This document shows, one piece after another, positions 51,078-61,246 of a stretch of DNA of 64,000 nt (its first letter is position 1; each line of letters begins with the position of its first letter). The notes below the pieces were generated by a model. That model was not told the origin of the DNA. It saw only the letters and a list, made by a program, of their open reading frames with translations, and did no database searches. Both the position numbers and the translations under genes were made by a program. This stretch comes from Mangrovicella endophytica (GTDB taxonomy: Bacteria > Pseudomonadota > Alphaproteobacteria > Rhizobiales > Rhizobiaceae), in assembly GCF_002893625.1 (NCBI RefSeq), contig NZ_PKMZ01000003.1, positions 248,001 through 312,000 of the forward strand, read 5' to 3'.

Positions 51078-52303
51078 TGACCGTAGCGCTCCAGCCATTC
51101 CTGCTCGATCCGCTCCATCCATGACGGATGCGGCTCGGGCAGCACCGGGCCGAGCGCGTCGGGGGCGAGCGTCGCGACGCCGCGGTCGATCGCGGCGAAG
51201 GCCTGCCGCTCCTCAGGCGAGAGCTTCTCCATCGCGAGCACGGTCGGATCGCCCCAATAGCGGGGATCCTCCTTGCGCAACTGCGCCTCCGGCGAAAGGA
51301 GGAAGTTTGCGACGACCTGCGCGGCCGCCTTGGCGTCTGAGTTGAAGGGGATGGCGACGAAATGGGTATTGCCGAGCGTGCCGGCCGGAAAGGTGAAGGA
51401 GCGCACCGTATCCGGCAGCTCGCCCGTGGCGATCGCCGAGGAGGCCTCGGCCGGATTGAAGGCGAAGATGACGTCGAGCTCGCCGTCGGCGAGAAGCTGC
51501 TTCATTGCCGGGTAGTTCTGGGGATAAGCACGGCCCTCGCGCCAGGAGACCGGCCGCAACGCATCGAGATAGGCCCAGAGCGGCGCCGTCACCGCAGCGA
51601 AGTCCGCCTCCACCGCCGGCTGCTGCAGCACGGCCCGGTCGCTCGCGAGCTCGCTCAGCACCTGCTTCAGGAAGCTGGTGCCGGTGAAATCCGGCGGCGC
51701 GGGATAGGTAATGCGCCCAGGATGCGCCTTGGCATAGGCAAGAAGCTCGGCCGCCGATTTCGGCATTGACGCCAAGGCGCCGGTGCGCGCCGTATCGCTG
51801 AAGAAGACGAGCTTGGCGTCGCCCCAAGGCGATTCCTGCCCGTCGGTCGCGACAGTGAAGTCGGTGCTGACGCTGGGATTGGCTGTGTCGACATAGCGCC
51901 AATTCGGCAGACTGGTGGCAAAGCCTTGCGACAGCAGACCTTGCGTCTTCATGGCGGCAAAATTCTCGCCATTGATCCAGACGAGATCGACCGAGCCACC
52001 ACCTGTCTTGCCCGCCGTCTTCTCCGCCAGAACCCGGGCAACGGCTGTCGCGGTGTCATCGAGCTTGACGTGGGTGAGGGTAATGCCGAACCGCTCCTTC
52101 ACCGTGGCCGCGACCCAGCCGAGATAGGCGTTGATCGCCGGCGAGCCGCCCCAGGCGTTGAAGTAGACGCTCTGGCCGCGCGCCTCCGTCAGCGTCTTTG
52201 TCCACTGCACATCGGGCGCCGCGGCGCTGGCGGCCGGCGCTGCGATGGCCGCACAGCCAAACAGGAGAGCGGCCGCGGCAAGAGGGGCAAGAAAGATGCG
52301 CAT
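51074..52303 (-). CDS. ynjB: YnjB-type periplasmic solute-binding protein
   Basis: 409 residues. A signal peptide (MRIFLAPLAAAALLFGCAAI, with a possible lipobox LFGC) precedes a class II binding fold. Motifs ARGQSVYFNAWGGSPAINAYL, GGSVDLVWINGENF, LPNWRYVDT, YPAPPDFTGTSFLKQVL, GNTHFVAIPFNSDAKAA and VVANFLLSPEAQLRKEDPRYWGDP resemble E. coli YnjB rather than ThiB. The ligand of YnjBCD systems is not established; thiamine has been guessed from fold. First gene of the four-gene unit. Confidence 0.85.
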   Translation of the reverse strand: MRIFLAPLAAAALLFGCAAIAAPAASAAAPDVQWTKTLTEARGQSVYFNAWGGSPAINAYLGWVAATVKERFGITLTHVKLDDTATAVARVLAEKTAGKTGGGSVDLVWINGENFAAMKTQGLLSQGFATSLPNWRYVDTANPSVSTDFTVATDGQESPWGDAKLVFFSDTARTGALASMPKSAAELLAYAKAHPGRITYPAPPDFTGTSFLKQVLSELASDRAVLQQPAVEADFAAVTAPLWAYLDALRPVSWREGRAYPQNYPAMKQLLADGELDVIFAFNPAEASSAIATGELPDTVRSFTFPAGTLGNTHFVAIPFNSDAKAAAQVVANFLLSPEAQLRKEDPRYWGDPTVLAMEKLSPEERQAFAAIDRGVATLAPDALGPVLPEPHPSWMERIEQEWLERYGH

Positions 52304-52502
52304 CGGCTTGTCCGTCGCTGGCGTGGCCGTCCTGTCGAAACGGTGCGTCGACGCGGCCCTGCAAATGTGGGAGTTAGATGAGCCGAACCGTGTGCTAAGG
52401 CAATCGCGGGGGCCGCAGGACGGCTGACGACATCGTGAGGACGGCTGAGAGCGGGAGGGGAGAACCGCTTGCGCGCCGTCGCTTCCAGAGAAAGACGACG
52501 AC

Positions 52503-53258
52503 ATGCCGACCGAGGCACAGGATACCCGCAAGACCCTCGTTCTCACAGGGGCTTCGAGAGGCATCGGCCATGCAACCGTGAAGCGCTTCTCGCGTGAGGG
52601 CTGGCGGGTCATCACCTGCTCGCGCCAGGATTTTGCCGAAAACTGCCCATGGCCGGCAGGCCCCGAGGATCACATCCGCGTCGACCTCTCCGATCCCGAG
52701 GATGTCGGCTTTGCCATTTCAGAGATCCGGCGCCGGCTGGAGGCGAACGGCTCGTGCCTGCACGCCCTCGTCAACAATGCCGCGATCTCGCCGAAGGCCG
52801 AGGGTGGATCGCGCCTCGATTCGATCCGCACGCCCATGCATACGTGGCGCGACGTCTTCCAGGTGAATTTCTTCGCGCCGATCATGCTGGCCCGGGGCCT
52901 CTTCAAGGAACTGACCAACGCGCAAGGCTCGATCGTCAACGTCACCTCGATTGCGGGCAGCCGCGTGCATCCCTTCGCCGGCACGGCCTATGCAACGTCG
53001 AAGGCGGCCTTGAACTCGTTGACCCGCGAGATGGCAGCGGATTTTGGCCCGTCAGGCATCCGCGTCAACGCCATCGCGCCGGGTGAGATCGACACGGCGA
53101 TCCTGTCGCCGGGCACGGAGAAGATGATCGACGACATTCCGCTACGCCGCCTCGGCAAGACGGCTGAGGTCGCGGATGTGATCTTCTTCCTCTGCTCCCA
53201 GCAGGCCTCCTACGTCACCGGCTCCGAGCTTCACATCAACGGCGGCCAGCACGTCTGA
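52503..53258 (+). CDS. Short-chain dehydrogenase/reductase family oxidoreductase
   Basis: 251 residues, classical SDR. NAD(P)-binding TGASRGIG (about 15-22), NNAAISPKAEGG, catalytic Ser in NVTSIAG and Tyr-Lys in GTAYATSKAALN, then GIRVNAIAPGEIDTAI and a C-terminal ASYVTGSELHINGGQHV. Substrate unknown. The ATG at 52503 has a weak AAAGACGACG upstream. Divergent from ynjB and monocistronic as far as can be seen. Confidence 0.9.
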   Translation: MPTEAQDTRKTLVLTGASRGIGHATVKRFSREGWRVITCSRQDFAENCPWPAGPEDHIRVDLSDPEDVGFAISEIRRRLEANGSCLHALVNNAAISPKAEGGSRLDSIRTPMHTWRDVFQVNFFAPIMLARGLFKELTNAQGSIVNVTSIAGSRVHPFAGTAYATSKAALNSLTREMAADFGPSGIRVNAIAPGEIDTAILSPGTEKMIDDIPLRRLGKTAEVADVIFFLCSQQASYVTGSELHINGGQHV

Positions 53259-53371
53259 CGCCAGGCCGTTGGGCGGGCAGTTTCTCTGCGAGCTTGGCAA
53301 GAGCCAGGATCGCCGTGGCGCTTCCGGCAAGATGACGGCCGTCCTTCGGTGAAGCGGGCTGCCGTGCCGCA

Positions 53372-53974
53372 TCAGCCTCGCAGGTTGGGCGGGCCCTTGC
53401 GCGCGTCGAGTGCCGCCATCAGGAGCGCGATACCGGAGCTGAGCAGCGAAATGCCGATGAAGAGGCCAACGGCCCAGATCGCCGTTCCCGGCAGGCCGAG
53501 GATCAGGATACCTGCCAGAACGAGGTCGAGGACCCCTGAGAGGACCAGCAGCCAGAAACGGCGGGTCGAGGTCCGCAGTGCCTGCGCGGCCGTGATGTTG
53601 ATGAGGCCGGACAAGAGAAAGTAGAGGGCGAGCATCCATGTCAGCGTCACCGAGCCCGCCAGCGGATCGACGATGATGACGAGGCCGAGGACCGCCACGA
53701 GCACGGCAAGAAGAAGGTTGCTCCAGAAACCCTGCCGGCCGCGTGCCCGGATGGCACCGATCGTGCCGAGGACGCCGCCGATCAGAAGCAGCCAGCCGAA
53801 GAACAGGGTCGAGGCCAACGTGGCGGCAAAGGGAACCAGGATGGCGAGGATGCCCATCACGATCATCAACACACCCTGGAACGTATAGGCTTTCCAGTGG
53901 TCGTGGAGCTCGGCGCGGGCGCGGCGCTCGGCATCCTTCAGCGCAGCGGTTCTCGGTGTCGTCGGCAGGATCAT
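53372..53974 (-). CDS. HdeD/DUF308-family membrane protein
   Basis: 200 residues, six transmembrane helices after a charged 35-residue N-terminus. The repeated DUF308 pattern (GVLMIVMGILAILVPFAATLASTLFFGWLLLIGGVLGTIGAI and LSGVLDLVLAGILILG) is clear. HdeD proteins are linked to acid and general stress in E. coli. The ATG at 53974 has GGAGG five nt ahead. A GGAAC-N17-GTT promoter-like element ends 26 nt upstream, which suggests general stress control. Confidence 0.87.
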   Translation of the reverse strand: MILPTTPRTAALKDAERRARAELHDHWKAYTFQGVLMIVMGILAILVPFAATLASTLFFGWLLLIGGVLGTIGAIRARGRQGFWSNLLLAVLVAVLGLVIIVDPLAGSVTLTWMLALYFLLSGLINITAAQALRTSTRRFWLLVLSGVLDLVLAGILILGLPGTAIWAVGLFIGISLLSSGIALLMAALDARKGPPNLRG

Positions 53975-53999
53975 GGAAGCCTCCAATGGTTGCAAAGAC

Positions 54000-54024
54000 A
54001 ACCGCTGCGGAGCGCAAACGTTCC
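54000..54024 (-). promoter_or_regulatory. EcfG (RpoE2)-type promoter of the hdeD-family gene
   Basis: On the minus strand GGAAC (54024-54020), 17 nt, GTT (54002-54000). This matches the alphaproteobacterial general-stress consensus GGAAC-N16-17-cGTT in spacing. A transcript would start about 18 nt before the gene's ATG and just include its GGAGG site. Confidence 0.55.
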
Positions 54025-54031
54025 GCTCGTC

Positions 54032-54481
54032 TCAGTGCGGTTCGATCGCCTGATAAACCGACAGGAGGTCGACGCCGGAGAAGCGCAGAAGGATGACAAT
54101 CCCGATCAGGATCAGGGTGTAGAGGAACGCCGCGAGGATGGAGTTGATGACAGACGTGAGGAACGTTCCCCGGAGGGCGTCCTCTCGGATGCTGGGTGTG
54201 TTCTCATCGATTACGGAGGCTGCAAAGGCGAGGAGCACCGCATCCGCCTCCTTCTGCGTGCCGGAAATACGTGTGGCGGTCCACGTCCGCGTATACTCGT
54301 CGAGTTCAACCTCCGTCGGTCTGCGGCCGTTGCGCTGGAAGAACTCGACCGCCCATTCTCGCTTGGCGATCTTGTAGAGGCAGTAGGCGACCATGCCTGA
54401 AAGCGTACGTTCGTCAGCCTGTCCTTCGCCAACGAACTGGCCGAACAGCGGATTATAGCGAGGTTCGCCCGCGTTCCCCAT
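54032..54481 (-). CDS. Uncharacterised protein with C-terminal membrane helix
   Basis: 149 residues. A soluble N-terminal domain (LSGMVAYCLYKIAKREWAVE followed by an Arg/Glu-rich helix) occupies residues 25-110; a hydrophobic helix near 118-137 (SVINSILAAFLYTLILIGIVILLRF) would anchor the C-terminus. I do not recognise a named family. The ATG overlaps the stop of the preceding small gene (ATGA), so the two are translationally coupled. The pair resembles a toxin-antitoxin arrangement in layout only. Confidence 0.7.
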   Translation of the reverse strand: MGNAGEPRYNPLFGQFVGEGQADERTLSGMVAYCLYKIAKREWAVEFFQRNGRRPTEVELDEYTRTWTATRISGTQKEADAVLLAFAASVIDENTPSIREDALRGTFLTSVINSILAAFLYTLILIGIVILLRFSGVDLLSVYQAIEPH

Positions 54482-54687
54482 CAGTCCTGCTTGTTGCGGC
54501 TAACGTTGTGAATGGCCGTCTTGAGGCGGCTCGACGCAGCCCGCTTAGCGGATGAGAATGCCTCGTCGCTGACAAGCCGCACCGGTCCAGTTCCCGGGAT
54601 GCTGACGGTCTCTGCCAAGCGACCGCTTCTGGTATCCCGATGAATGGTCGTCACCATACCTTTGCCCGACGTATCCTGACGCTTCAT
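54481..54687 (-). CDS. Small uncharacterised basic protein, coupled to the next gene
   Basis: 68 residues from the ATG at 54687 (GGAG at 8 nt); an ATG at 54735 would give 84. Sequence is hydrophilic with many Ser, Arg and Lys and a VTTIHRDTRSGRL...LVSDEAFSSAKRAASSRLK pattern; no transmembrane segment or known domain. Its stop overlaps the start of the membrane-anchored protein gene by 4 nt. Function unknown; antitoxin, adaptor or regulator are all possible. Confidence 0.65.
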   Translation of the reverse strand: MKRQDTSGKGMVTTIHRDTRSGRLAETVSIPGTGPVRLVSDEAFSSAKRAASSRLKTAIHNVSRNKQD

Positions 54688-54756
54688 CTGTATTTCTCCG
54701 GGTGAACTACCAGCATGAGGCAGGATCAACGCCAAGGCAACGATGGTGCCGCAACA

Positions 54757-55341
54757 TCACTCGTGCCGGCCGAGCACGCGGCAGTGGTCGATCAGGCGCT
54801 CCACCATCTGCTCCAGCGCCGCACGCGCATGATCGTCCGTAAGGTGCCCGGCCTCGTCGAAACCGTGTGCGGCATCGGCGAGCGAGCATTGCGGCGTGAT
54901 CACTTCGGCGCCGAGGGACATCAGCACCGGCCGCAGCGCCGCCAGCGCCCGCATGCCGCCGAGACGGCCCGGCGAGGCGGAGGCTAGCGCGACGACCAGG
55001 CCGCGAAACGGCTGCACCGGACGCCCCTGCACCTTCCGCACCCGGCTGATCCAGTCGATCGTGTTCTTCACCAAGGGCGGGATGGAGGTGTTGTATTCCG
55101 GACTGACCAGGATCAGCCCGTCCTGCGCCGTCAGATGCTGTGCCAGAAGCGTCGCGTTCTCCGGCACGCCGTGTTCGTCCTCGAAGTCGGCGTCATAGAG
55201 CGGCAGCGGATAGTCGGTGAGGCTTAAGTGCGTCGCCACGGCATCGGTCGCGGCGACGAGCCGCGCCGCCTCGGCGGCGAGGCGGCGGTTATACGACGCG
55301 AGCCGGTTCGAGCCTGGCAGGATGAGGATGCGCGGCGTCAC
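54757..55341 (-). CDS. NADPH-dependent FMN reductase family protein
   Basis: 194 residues, flavodoxin-like, similar in outline to the chromate/quinone reductase ChrR/YieF. Flavin motifs: ILPGSNRLASYNRRLA (phosphate loop), LILVSPEYNTSIPPLVKNTIDWISRV (isoalloxazine site) and VVALASASPGRLGGMRAL. Probably reduces quinones or metals with NAD(P)H. The ATG at 55341 overlaps the stop of the upstream pmtA-like gene (ATGA), so the two are co-translated. Confidence 0.87.
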   Translation of the reverse strand: MTPRILILPGSNRLASYNRRLAAEAARLVAATDAVATHLSLTDYPLPLYDADFEDEHGVPENATLLAQHLTAQDGLILVSPEYNTSIPPLVKNTIDWISRVRKVQGRPVQPFRGLVVALASASPGRLGGMRALAALRPVLMSLGAEVITPQCSLADAAHGFDEAGHLTDDHARAALEQMVERLIDHCRVLGRHE

Positions 55342-55970
55342 GCAGCGCGTCGCGTTGCCGTCCTGGCCGTGTCAGCGGAATAGATCCACACCCGCGCCGG
55401 CGGGATATTGTCCCAGACGATGCGCGAGGAGGTCACGCCGAAGGCACCGGGAACCGGCTTGATCGGCGGCGTCGGGCTGTAGGAGAGCTGGGTAAGGTTG
55501 CCACCCGGCAGCAGCCGGCTGATGTAGTCGGCCATGATCGACTGCCGCTTCTCCTGCGGGAAGCTCAAGGTCGGGATGGCGAGTAGAATGGCAGCGAAGC
55601 GCGTGTCGCGCTGATCGCCCAGCGTCGTGTCGAGGTCGAAGCCGTCACCCTGGATGACGTTCACGCGCGGGTAGCGGTTCTTCAGCGTGCGCGCGAAATT
55701 CTTGTCGTATTCGATCGAGGTGATGCGCTCCGGCGCGACGCCGGCTTCGAGAAGCGCGCGGGTGACGACGCCAAGACCGGGTCCGAGCTCCAGGATCGGA
55801 CCGTCTAGCTCGGTCGTGGCAGCCGAGACCATCGTCGCGCAATAGCTGCGGCTGGACGGGGCAACAGCGCCGAGCTTCAAGGGATGACGAACCCAGGTGG
55901 CGAGAAACCGGGCCCAGTCGTTGCTCGGCTTGTCAGCCGCTTTGAGATTGCCGTCGTGCCTCATCCGCAT
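55338..55970 (-). CDS. pmtA: PmtA-type phospholipid N-methyltransferase
   Basis: 210 residues. SAM-binding motif GPILELGPGLGVVTRALLEAGVAPERITSIEYDKNFA, then VIQGDGFDL. LATWVRHPLKLGAVAPSSRSYCATMVSA at the N-terminus and the C-terminal IVWDNIPPARVWIYSAD are typical of the small rhizobial PmtA, which methylates phosphatidylethanolamine to phosphatidylcholine at the membrane. Two ATGs (55970, 55964) are possible. Motif RRTAT-type tail. Co-transcribed with the flavin reductase. It could also be a related rRNA/small-molecule methyltransferase. Confidence 0.8.
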   Translation of the reverse strand: MRMRHDGNLKAADKPSNDWARFLATWVRHPLKLGAVAPSSRSYCATMVSAATTELDGPILELGPGLGVVTRALLEAGVAPERITSIEYDKNFARTLKNRYPRVNVIQGDGFDLDTTLGDQRDTRFAAILLAIPTLSFPQEKRQSIMADYISRLLPGGNLTQLSYSPTPPIKPVPGAFGVTSSRIVWDNIPPARVWIYSADTARTATRRAA

Positions 55971-56176
55971 CCGTCCCTTCACCGTTGCCCTGCTGTCATG
56001 ACCGACGGACGTGACAGCTGTCTGACGCCGCAGCCGCGACCCCTTGGTGGGAGCCGAGCCTAGACGCCGTAGCGGCAGATATGTGACGGTCGGTTGCACT
56101 CTGCAAGCATCCGTGCCGTCCGCCCTGCGTGCTCTTCATCAACACGGACAGCTGCAGGCGGTTGCAGGCAGGCGCT

Positions 56177-57328
56177 TCAGCCCTCGCCAAGTCCCCCGAA
56201 AAATTCCTTCATGCGATCGAAGAAGCCGGTGGACTGCGGAGAATTGTCGGATGACGATATCTGCTCGAACTCCTCCAGGAGCTCGCGCTGGCGCCGCGAC
56301 AGGTTCTGAGGCGTTTCCACCGTGACCTGGATGAAGAGGTCGCCCGTCTGCTGTGAGCGCAGCACAGGCATGCCCTTGCTGCGGACCCGGAACTGCTTGC
56401 CGGTCTGGGTGCCCTCCGGCACCTTCACACGCGTGGCGTTGCCGTCGAGGGTCGTCACTTCGAAGGCCCCACCGAGTGCCGCCGTCGTCATCGACAGCGG
56501 GACCTTGCAGAAGAGGTCGGCACCGTCGCGCTGGAAAAACTCGTGCGGCTTCACCGAGAGGAAGATGTAGAGATCGCCTGCCGGCCCGCCGCGCAGACCT
56601 GCCTCGCCCTCGCCGGCGAGACGGATGCGGGTGCCGTCCTCGATGCCGGCAGGGATGTTGACGGAGAGATTGCGCTCTTCCGGCAGCCGACCCTCGCCAT
56701 GGCAGTGCTCACAGGGGTTCGAGATGATCTCGCCGCGGCCGGCACAGGTGGGGCAGGTCCGCTCGATGGAGAAGAAGCCCTGCGCGGCGCGGATGCGGCC
56801 GATGCCGCCGCAGGTGGGGCACGCTTTCGGCGCGGAGCCGGCCTTGGCGCCGGTGCCGTTGCATTCCTCGCATTGGATCGTGGTGGGTACGCCGATCTCC
56901 GCGGTCTTGCCGGTGAAGGCTTCCTCCAGCGTGATCTCCATGTTGTAGCGCAGGTCGGAGCCACGCTCGCGCCCCGACGAGCCGCCGGCCTGGCGACCGG
57001 CCCGACGCTGGCCCATCATCTCGCCGAAGATGTCGTCGAAGATGTCCGCCATGGAGGAGGCGAAGTCGCCGCGGAAGCCGGCTCCGCCGGCACCGCCATT
57101 CTGGAAGGCGGCATGGCCGAAGCGGTCGTAGGCGGCCCGCTTCTGCGGGTCCTTCAGCACCTCATAGGCTTCGCCAAGTTCCTTGAACTTGACCTCGGCC
57201 TCGGCATTCCCGGGATTCTTGTCCGGGTGGTACTGCATCGCCAGCTTGCGGAAAGCGCTCTTCAGGGTCTTCTCGTCGCAGGTCTTGGAGACACCGAGGA
57301 GTTCGTAATAGTCGACCTTCACGGACAC
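56177..57328 (-). CDS. dnaJ: Chaperone protein DnaJ
   Basis: 383 residues, complete type A Hsp40. J domain with HPD (34-36), a Gly/Phe-rich linker ([15 protein letters not shown]), a zinc domain with four CxxCxGxG repeats ([32 protein letters not shown]), then the C-terminal substrate-binding domains. It stimulates the DnaK ATPase and delivers unfolded substrates. Start codon GTG. It follows dnaK on the same strand after a 302-nt gap holding a terminator-like hairpin. Confidence 0.96.
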   Translation of the reverse strand: MSVKVDYYELLGVSKTCDEKTLKSAFRKLAMQYHPDKNPGNAEAEVKFKELGEAYEVLKDPQKRAAYDRFGHAAFQNGGAGGAGFRGDFASSMADIFDDIFGEMMGQRRAGRQAGGSSGRERGSDLRYNMEITLEEAFTGKTAEIGVPTTIQCEECNGTGAKAGSAPKACPTCGGIGRIRAAQGFFSIERTCPTCAGRGEIISNPCEHCHGEGRLPEERNLSVNIPAGIEDGTRIRLAGEGEAGLRGGPAGDLYIFLSVKPHEFFQRDGADLFCKVPLSMTTAALGGAFEVTTLDGNATRVKVPEGTQTGKQFRVRSKGMPVLRSQQTGDLFIQVTVETPQNLSRRQRELLEEFEQISSSDNSPQSTGFFDRMKEFFGGLGEG

Positions 57329-57630
57329 AGGATCACCGTTCGTTCGGGATTTTCATTTGCGCCGTCCGGCGTGCCGGCGGGTCGATCTCAAGAAGCGCAG
57401 AGGCTGCGCCCGTGACCGCCGTCCCACCGGATGTAAGAAGGGCTCAACGCCGTTACCATAGCGGGAAGGGGGTGGCAAAGCGCCGGCCGCGTACCGTCGA
57501 TCCAGGGTCGCTCGGCGCTACGCCGGATGCCTCGGAACGCCGGGTCAGGCGGCTGCCGCCACGCGCAGGGTGGCAGCAAAAGACCCGGCGGTCGCCCGCC
57601 GGGCCGTGTCACTCAGGCGCAGTCGGCCGA
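57329..57630. other. dnaK-dnaJ intergenic region, 302 nt
   Basis: It contains the dnaK terminator hairpin at 57577-57603 and must contain any separate dnaJ promoter; I see no clear RpoH motif for dnaJ. No small gene is convincing. Transcription of dnaJ probably combines read-through with its own start. Confidence 0.5.
57577..57603 (-). terminator. Terminator hairpin after dnaK
   Basis: Perfect eight-base stem CCCGGCGG (57584-57591) / CCGCCGGG (57596-57603) with loop TCGC. On the minus strand it is followed by TCTTTT, a T-run. It lies 27 nt after the dnaK stop, before dnaJ, and so reduces dnaJ expression from the dnaK promoter. Confidence 0.75.
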
Positions 57631-59553
<1,923 letters not shown>

Positions 59554-59684
59554 AAGCGTCTCTCCTTGCTGAGCGAACCGCCCTGGACCCTCGGTGAGGC
59601 GTTCCGGCGAGCGGCCCCTGAAATCTTGGAAAAGGACCGGCGCTGGAGGAGCTTCGTGGGGCCCGCGGCGCCGGGGCTGGCGCG

Positions 59685-59714
59685 TATATATGAAGGGGTT
59701 TTTAGCCGCGCAAG
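59685..59714 (-). promoter_or_regulatory. RpoH (sigma-32)-like promoter of dnaK
   Basis: Minus strand CTTG (59714-59711), 16 nt, then TTCATATATA (59694-59685), preceded by CCCC. The -35 CTTG and the AT-rich CATATA element fit the alphaproteobacterial heat-shock pattern. The leader to the dnaK ATG would be about 125 nt. Confidence 0.4.
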
Positions 59715-59798
59715 TCGGTCACCCGCGCTTTCTCTCGCCACCTTCGACACTGCCTGGACGGCGATCCGGTCCTTACCGCGAACGATCGCCGAAGCCGG

Positions 59799-59827
59799 GG
59801 AACCGTTCGCTCGCTCCGGCGCTTATC
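59799..59827 (+). promoter_or_regulatory. GGAAC-N17-GCTTATC promoter of the stress module
   Basis: GGAAC (59799-59803), a 17-nt spacer, and GCTTATC (59821-59827). Spacing from GGAAC to TT is 19 nt, within the RpoE2-type consensus (GGAAC-N18-19-TT). The identical pair with the identical spacing stands before the 24-residue peptide gene at 62916-62944. The -10 GCTT deviates from cGTT, so sigma assignment is tentative. Confidence 0.5.
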
Positions 59828-59958
59828 AGACACACGGGCACGTGATGCCGGACCGACGTTGCAGCACGCTGCCGCAGCGACGGCGGATGCATGCCGAAGT
59901 TCAAGCGATACGCACGTCACGCCGGTTCGAACGGCTGCGATGATCAAGGGAGACGCCG

Positions 59959-60846
59959 ATGACCCCCGACACCAACGGACCAGCCAGCGGCCAGGGCGGC
60001 AGCCCCGGCGGCAGCACGAGCGGTTCCGCATCCGCTGCCGCCAAGCCGGTGCTGGACACCGCGAAAGAGAATTTGTCTGAGATCCGTAACACGGCTGCCA
60101 GGCAAGCCGAATCGGCTAAGGCCGAGGCGCAATCCGTTGCGGGTACCGTCCGTGAGGAAGCCGTCAATCTCGTCAGCGAGGCGAAGAACCGCGCGGCAGC
60201 CACCGTCGAGAGCGGCAAGGATGTCGCGGCCAGCAGCATCGAGGACTTCGCAGCCGCTATCCGCAAGGCCTCCGAAGAGCTCGGCCAGCGCGACCAGTCG
60301 ATGGCTTCCAGCCTCGTACGCGAGGCGGCGAGCGGCCTGGAGCAGGCCTCCCGTTCGCTGAAGGGCAAGAGCATCCAGGATATCACTCACTCCGTCGCCA
60401 ATTTCGCGCGGCGTCAGCCGGGTGCCTTCCTGATCGGAGCGGCGCTGGCGGGCGTTGCTCTCGGCCGCTTCGCCCGCTCGTCCAGCGAGCATGGCTATTC
60501 GGACGAGCCGCAGGGCAGCCGCTATGGCGGTCAGGCCGGCCGAACCGGCGAATCCTACGGCTATCGCGGTCGTGAGGACCATGACGAGCCGCTTCGCTCC
60601 GAGCGGCCGCAGCCCTACCGCCCGGGCAGCACGTCGTCCTCCGCACCCACCTATGGCGGCTCCACCGGATCCTCCGCGCCGCTGAAGACCGGCGCGACCT
60701 CCGGCGGCGGCTCTCCGGCAAGCTCCAGCTCCGGCGGCGGCTCTTCGGCAGGCTCCAGTTCGGCGTCGTCAACGTCATCGACCGGCACGCCGCGCACGTC
60801 GACCACCTACTCCTCCAGCACGGGAGGCACCGGCAATGAGCGTTGA
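59959..60846 (+). CDS. YqjD/DUF883-like stress-associated membrane protein
   Basis: 295 residues. A long amphipathic, Ala/Glu/Lys-rich helix (residues 25-130, apolipoprotein-like) is followed by a basic stretch and a glycine-rich transmembrane segment (FARRQPGAFLIGAALAGVALGRFARS), which resembles the C-terminal helix of E. coli YqjD/ElaB. A 130-residue tail rich in Ser, Gly, Thr and Tyr is disordered. First gene of a three-gene unit with a holin-family gene and a DUF3618 gene. Ribosome site AAGGGAGACGCCG. It probably acts at the inner membrane in stress; function is inference. Confidence 0.8.
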   Translation: MTPDTNGPASGQGGSPGGSTSGSASAAAKPVLDTAKENLSEIRNTAARQAESAKAEAQSVAGTVREEAVNLVSEAKNRAAATVESGKDVAASSIEDFAAAIRKASEELGQRDQSMASSLVREAASGLEQASRSLKGKSIQDITHSVANFARRQPGAFLIGAALAGVALGRFARSSSEHGYSDEPQGSRYGGQAGRTGESYGYRGREDHDEPLRSERPQPYRPGSTSSSAPTYGGSTGSSAPLKTGATSGGGSPASSSSGGGSSAGSSSASSTSSTGTPRTSTTYSSSTGGTGNER

Positions 60847-61246
60847 TCCGCGCGACTCCCGCGAGGTCCGTAGCGTCCCCGAGCTGATCGCCGACCTCTT
60901 CCGCGAGACCGGTGAGCTGTTCCGCACCGAAGGCCAGCTCATCCGCTCCGAAATCGGCGACAAGATCCGCCAGATCGAGGTTGGCGGCGGTTCCATTGCG
61001 GCCGGTGCCATCTGCCTGCTGGTGTCCCTGATCGTCCTTGCCGGCGCGCTCGTCGTTGCCGTCTCCAAGATCGGTGACATGGGTGGCGGCTGGGCAGCCC
61101 TCATCGTCGGCGTCGCGATCGCTGTCGTTGGCGTCCTCCTCCTGATGAAGGGCAAGCGCGACCTCGAACCCTCCAATCTTACGCCGGAGCGTACTGCGCA
61201 GCAGCTGCGCAAGGACGGCCAGCTCGTGAAGGAGCAGACCCGATGA
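60836..61246 (+). CDS. Phage-holin-family (PF07332/YqjE-like) membrane protein
   Basis: 136 residues. An N-terminal charged helix (VRSVPELIADLFRETGELFRTEGQLIRSEI) is followed by two transmembrane helices (about 52-76 and 82-103) and a KGKRDLEPSNLTPERTAQQLRKD tail. This is the Phage_holin_3_6 family of E. coli YqjE, not a lysis gene. It overlaps the first gene by 11 nt and the third by 4 nt. Together with the flanking genes it recalls the E. coli yqjDEK stress operon. Confidence 0.85.
   Translation: MSVDPRDSREVRSVPELIADLFRETGELFRTEGQLIRSEIGDKIRQIEVGGGSIAAGAICLLVSLIVLAGALVVAVSKIGDMGGGWAALIVGVAIAVVGVLLLMKGKRDLEPSNLTPERTAQQLRKDGQLVKEQTR

Larger units (their letters stand above)
59554..59958. other. 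Divergent intergenic region between dnaK and the stress module, 405 nt
   Basis: It contains the RpoH-like dnaK promoter (59685-59714, minus strand) and the GGAAC-type promoter of the stress module (59799-59827, plus strand). No gene is supported. Confidence 0.6.

Noticed and set aside
48667-52303. Thiamine transporter ThiBPQ
   Set aside because: Size and order fit ThiBPQ, but the binding protein carries YnjB-type motifs (VYFNAWGGSPAIN, VDLVWINGENF, SLPNWRYVDT, QEWLERYG) and the ATPase reads like YnjD. No TPP riboswitch is visible.
56140-56176. Repeated GCAGGC/CTGCAGG segments after dnaJ as a terminator
   Set aside because: They are short direct and imperfect inverted repeats without a stable stem or T-run.
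60836-61246. Prophage remnant because of a phage-holin-family protein
   Set aside because: The protein is the YqjE-like chromosomal type (PF07332), flanked by stress genes. No integrase, terminase, capsid or lysin gene, and no attachment site, is present.
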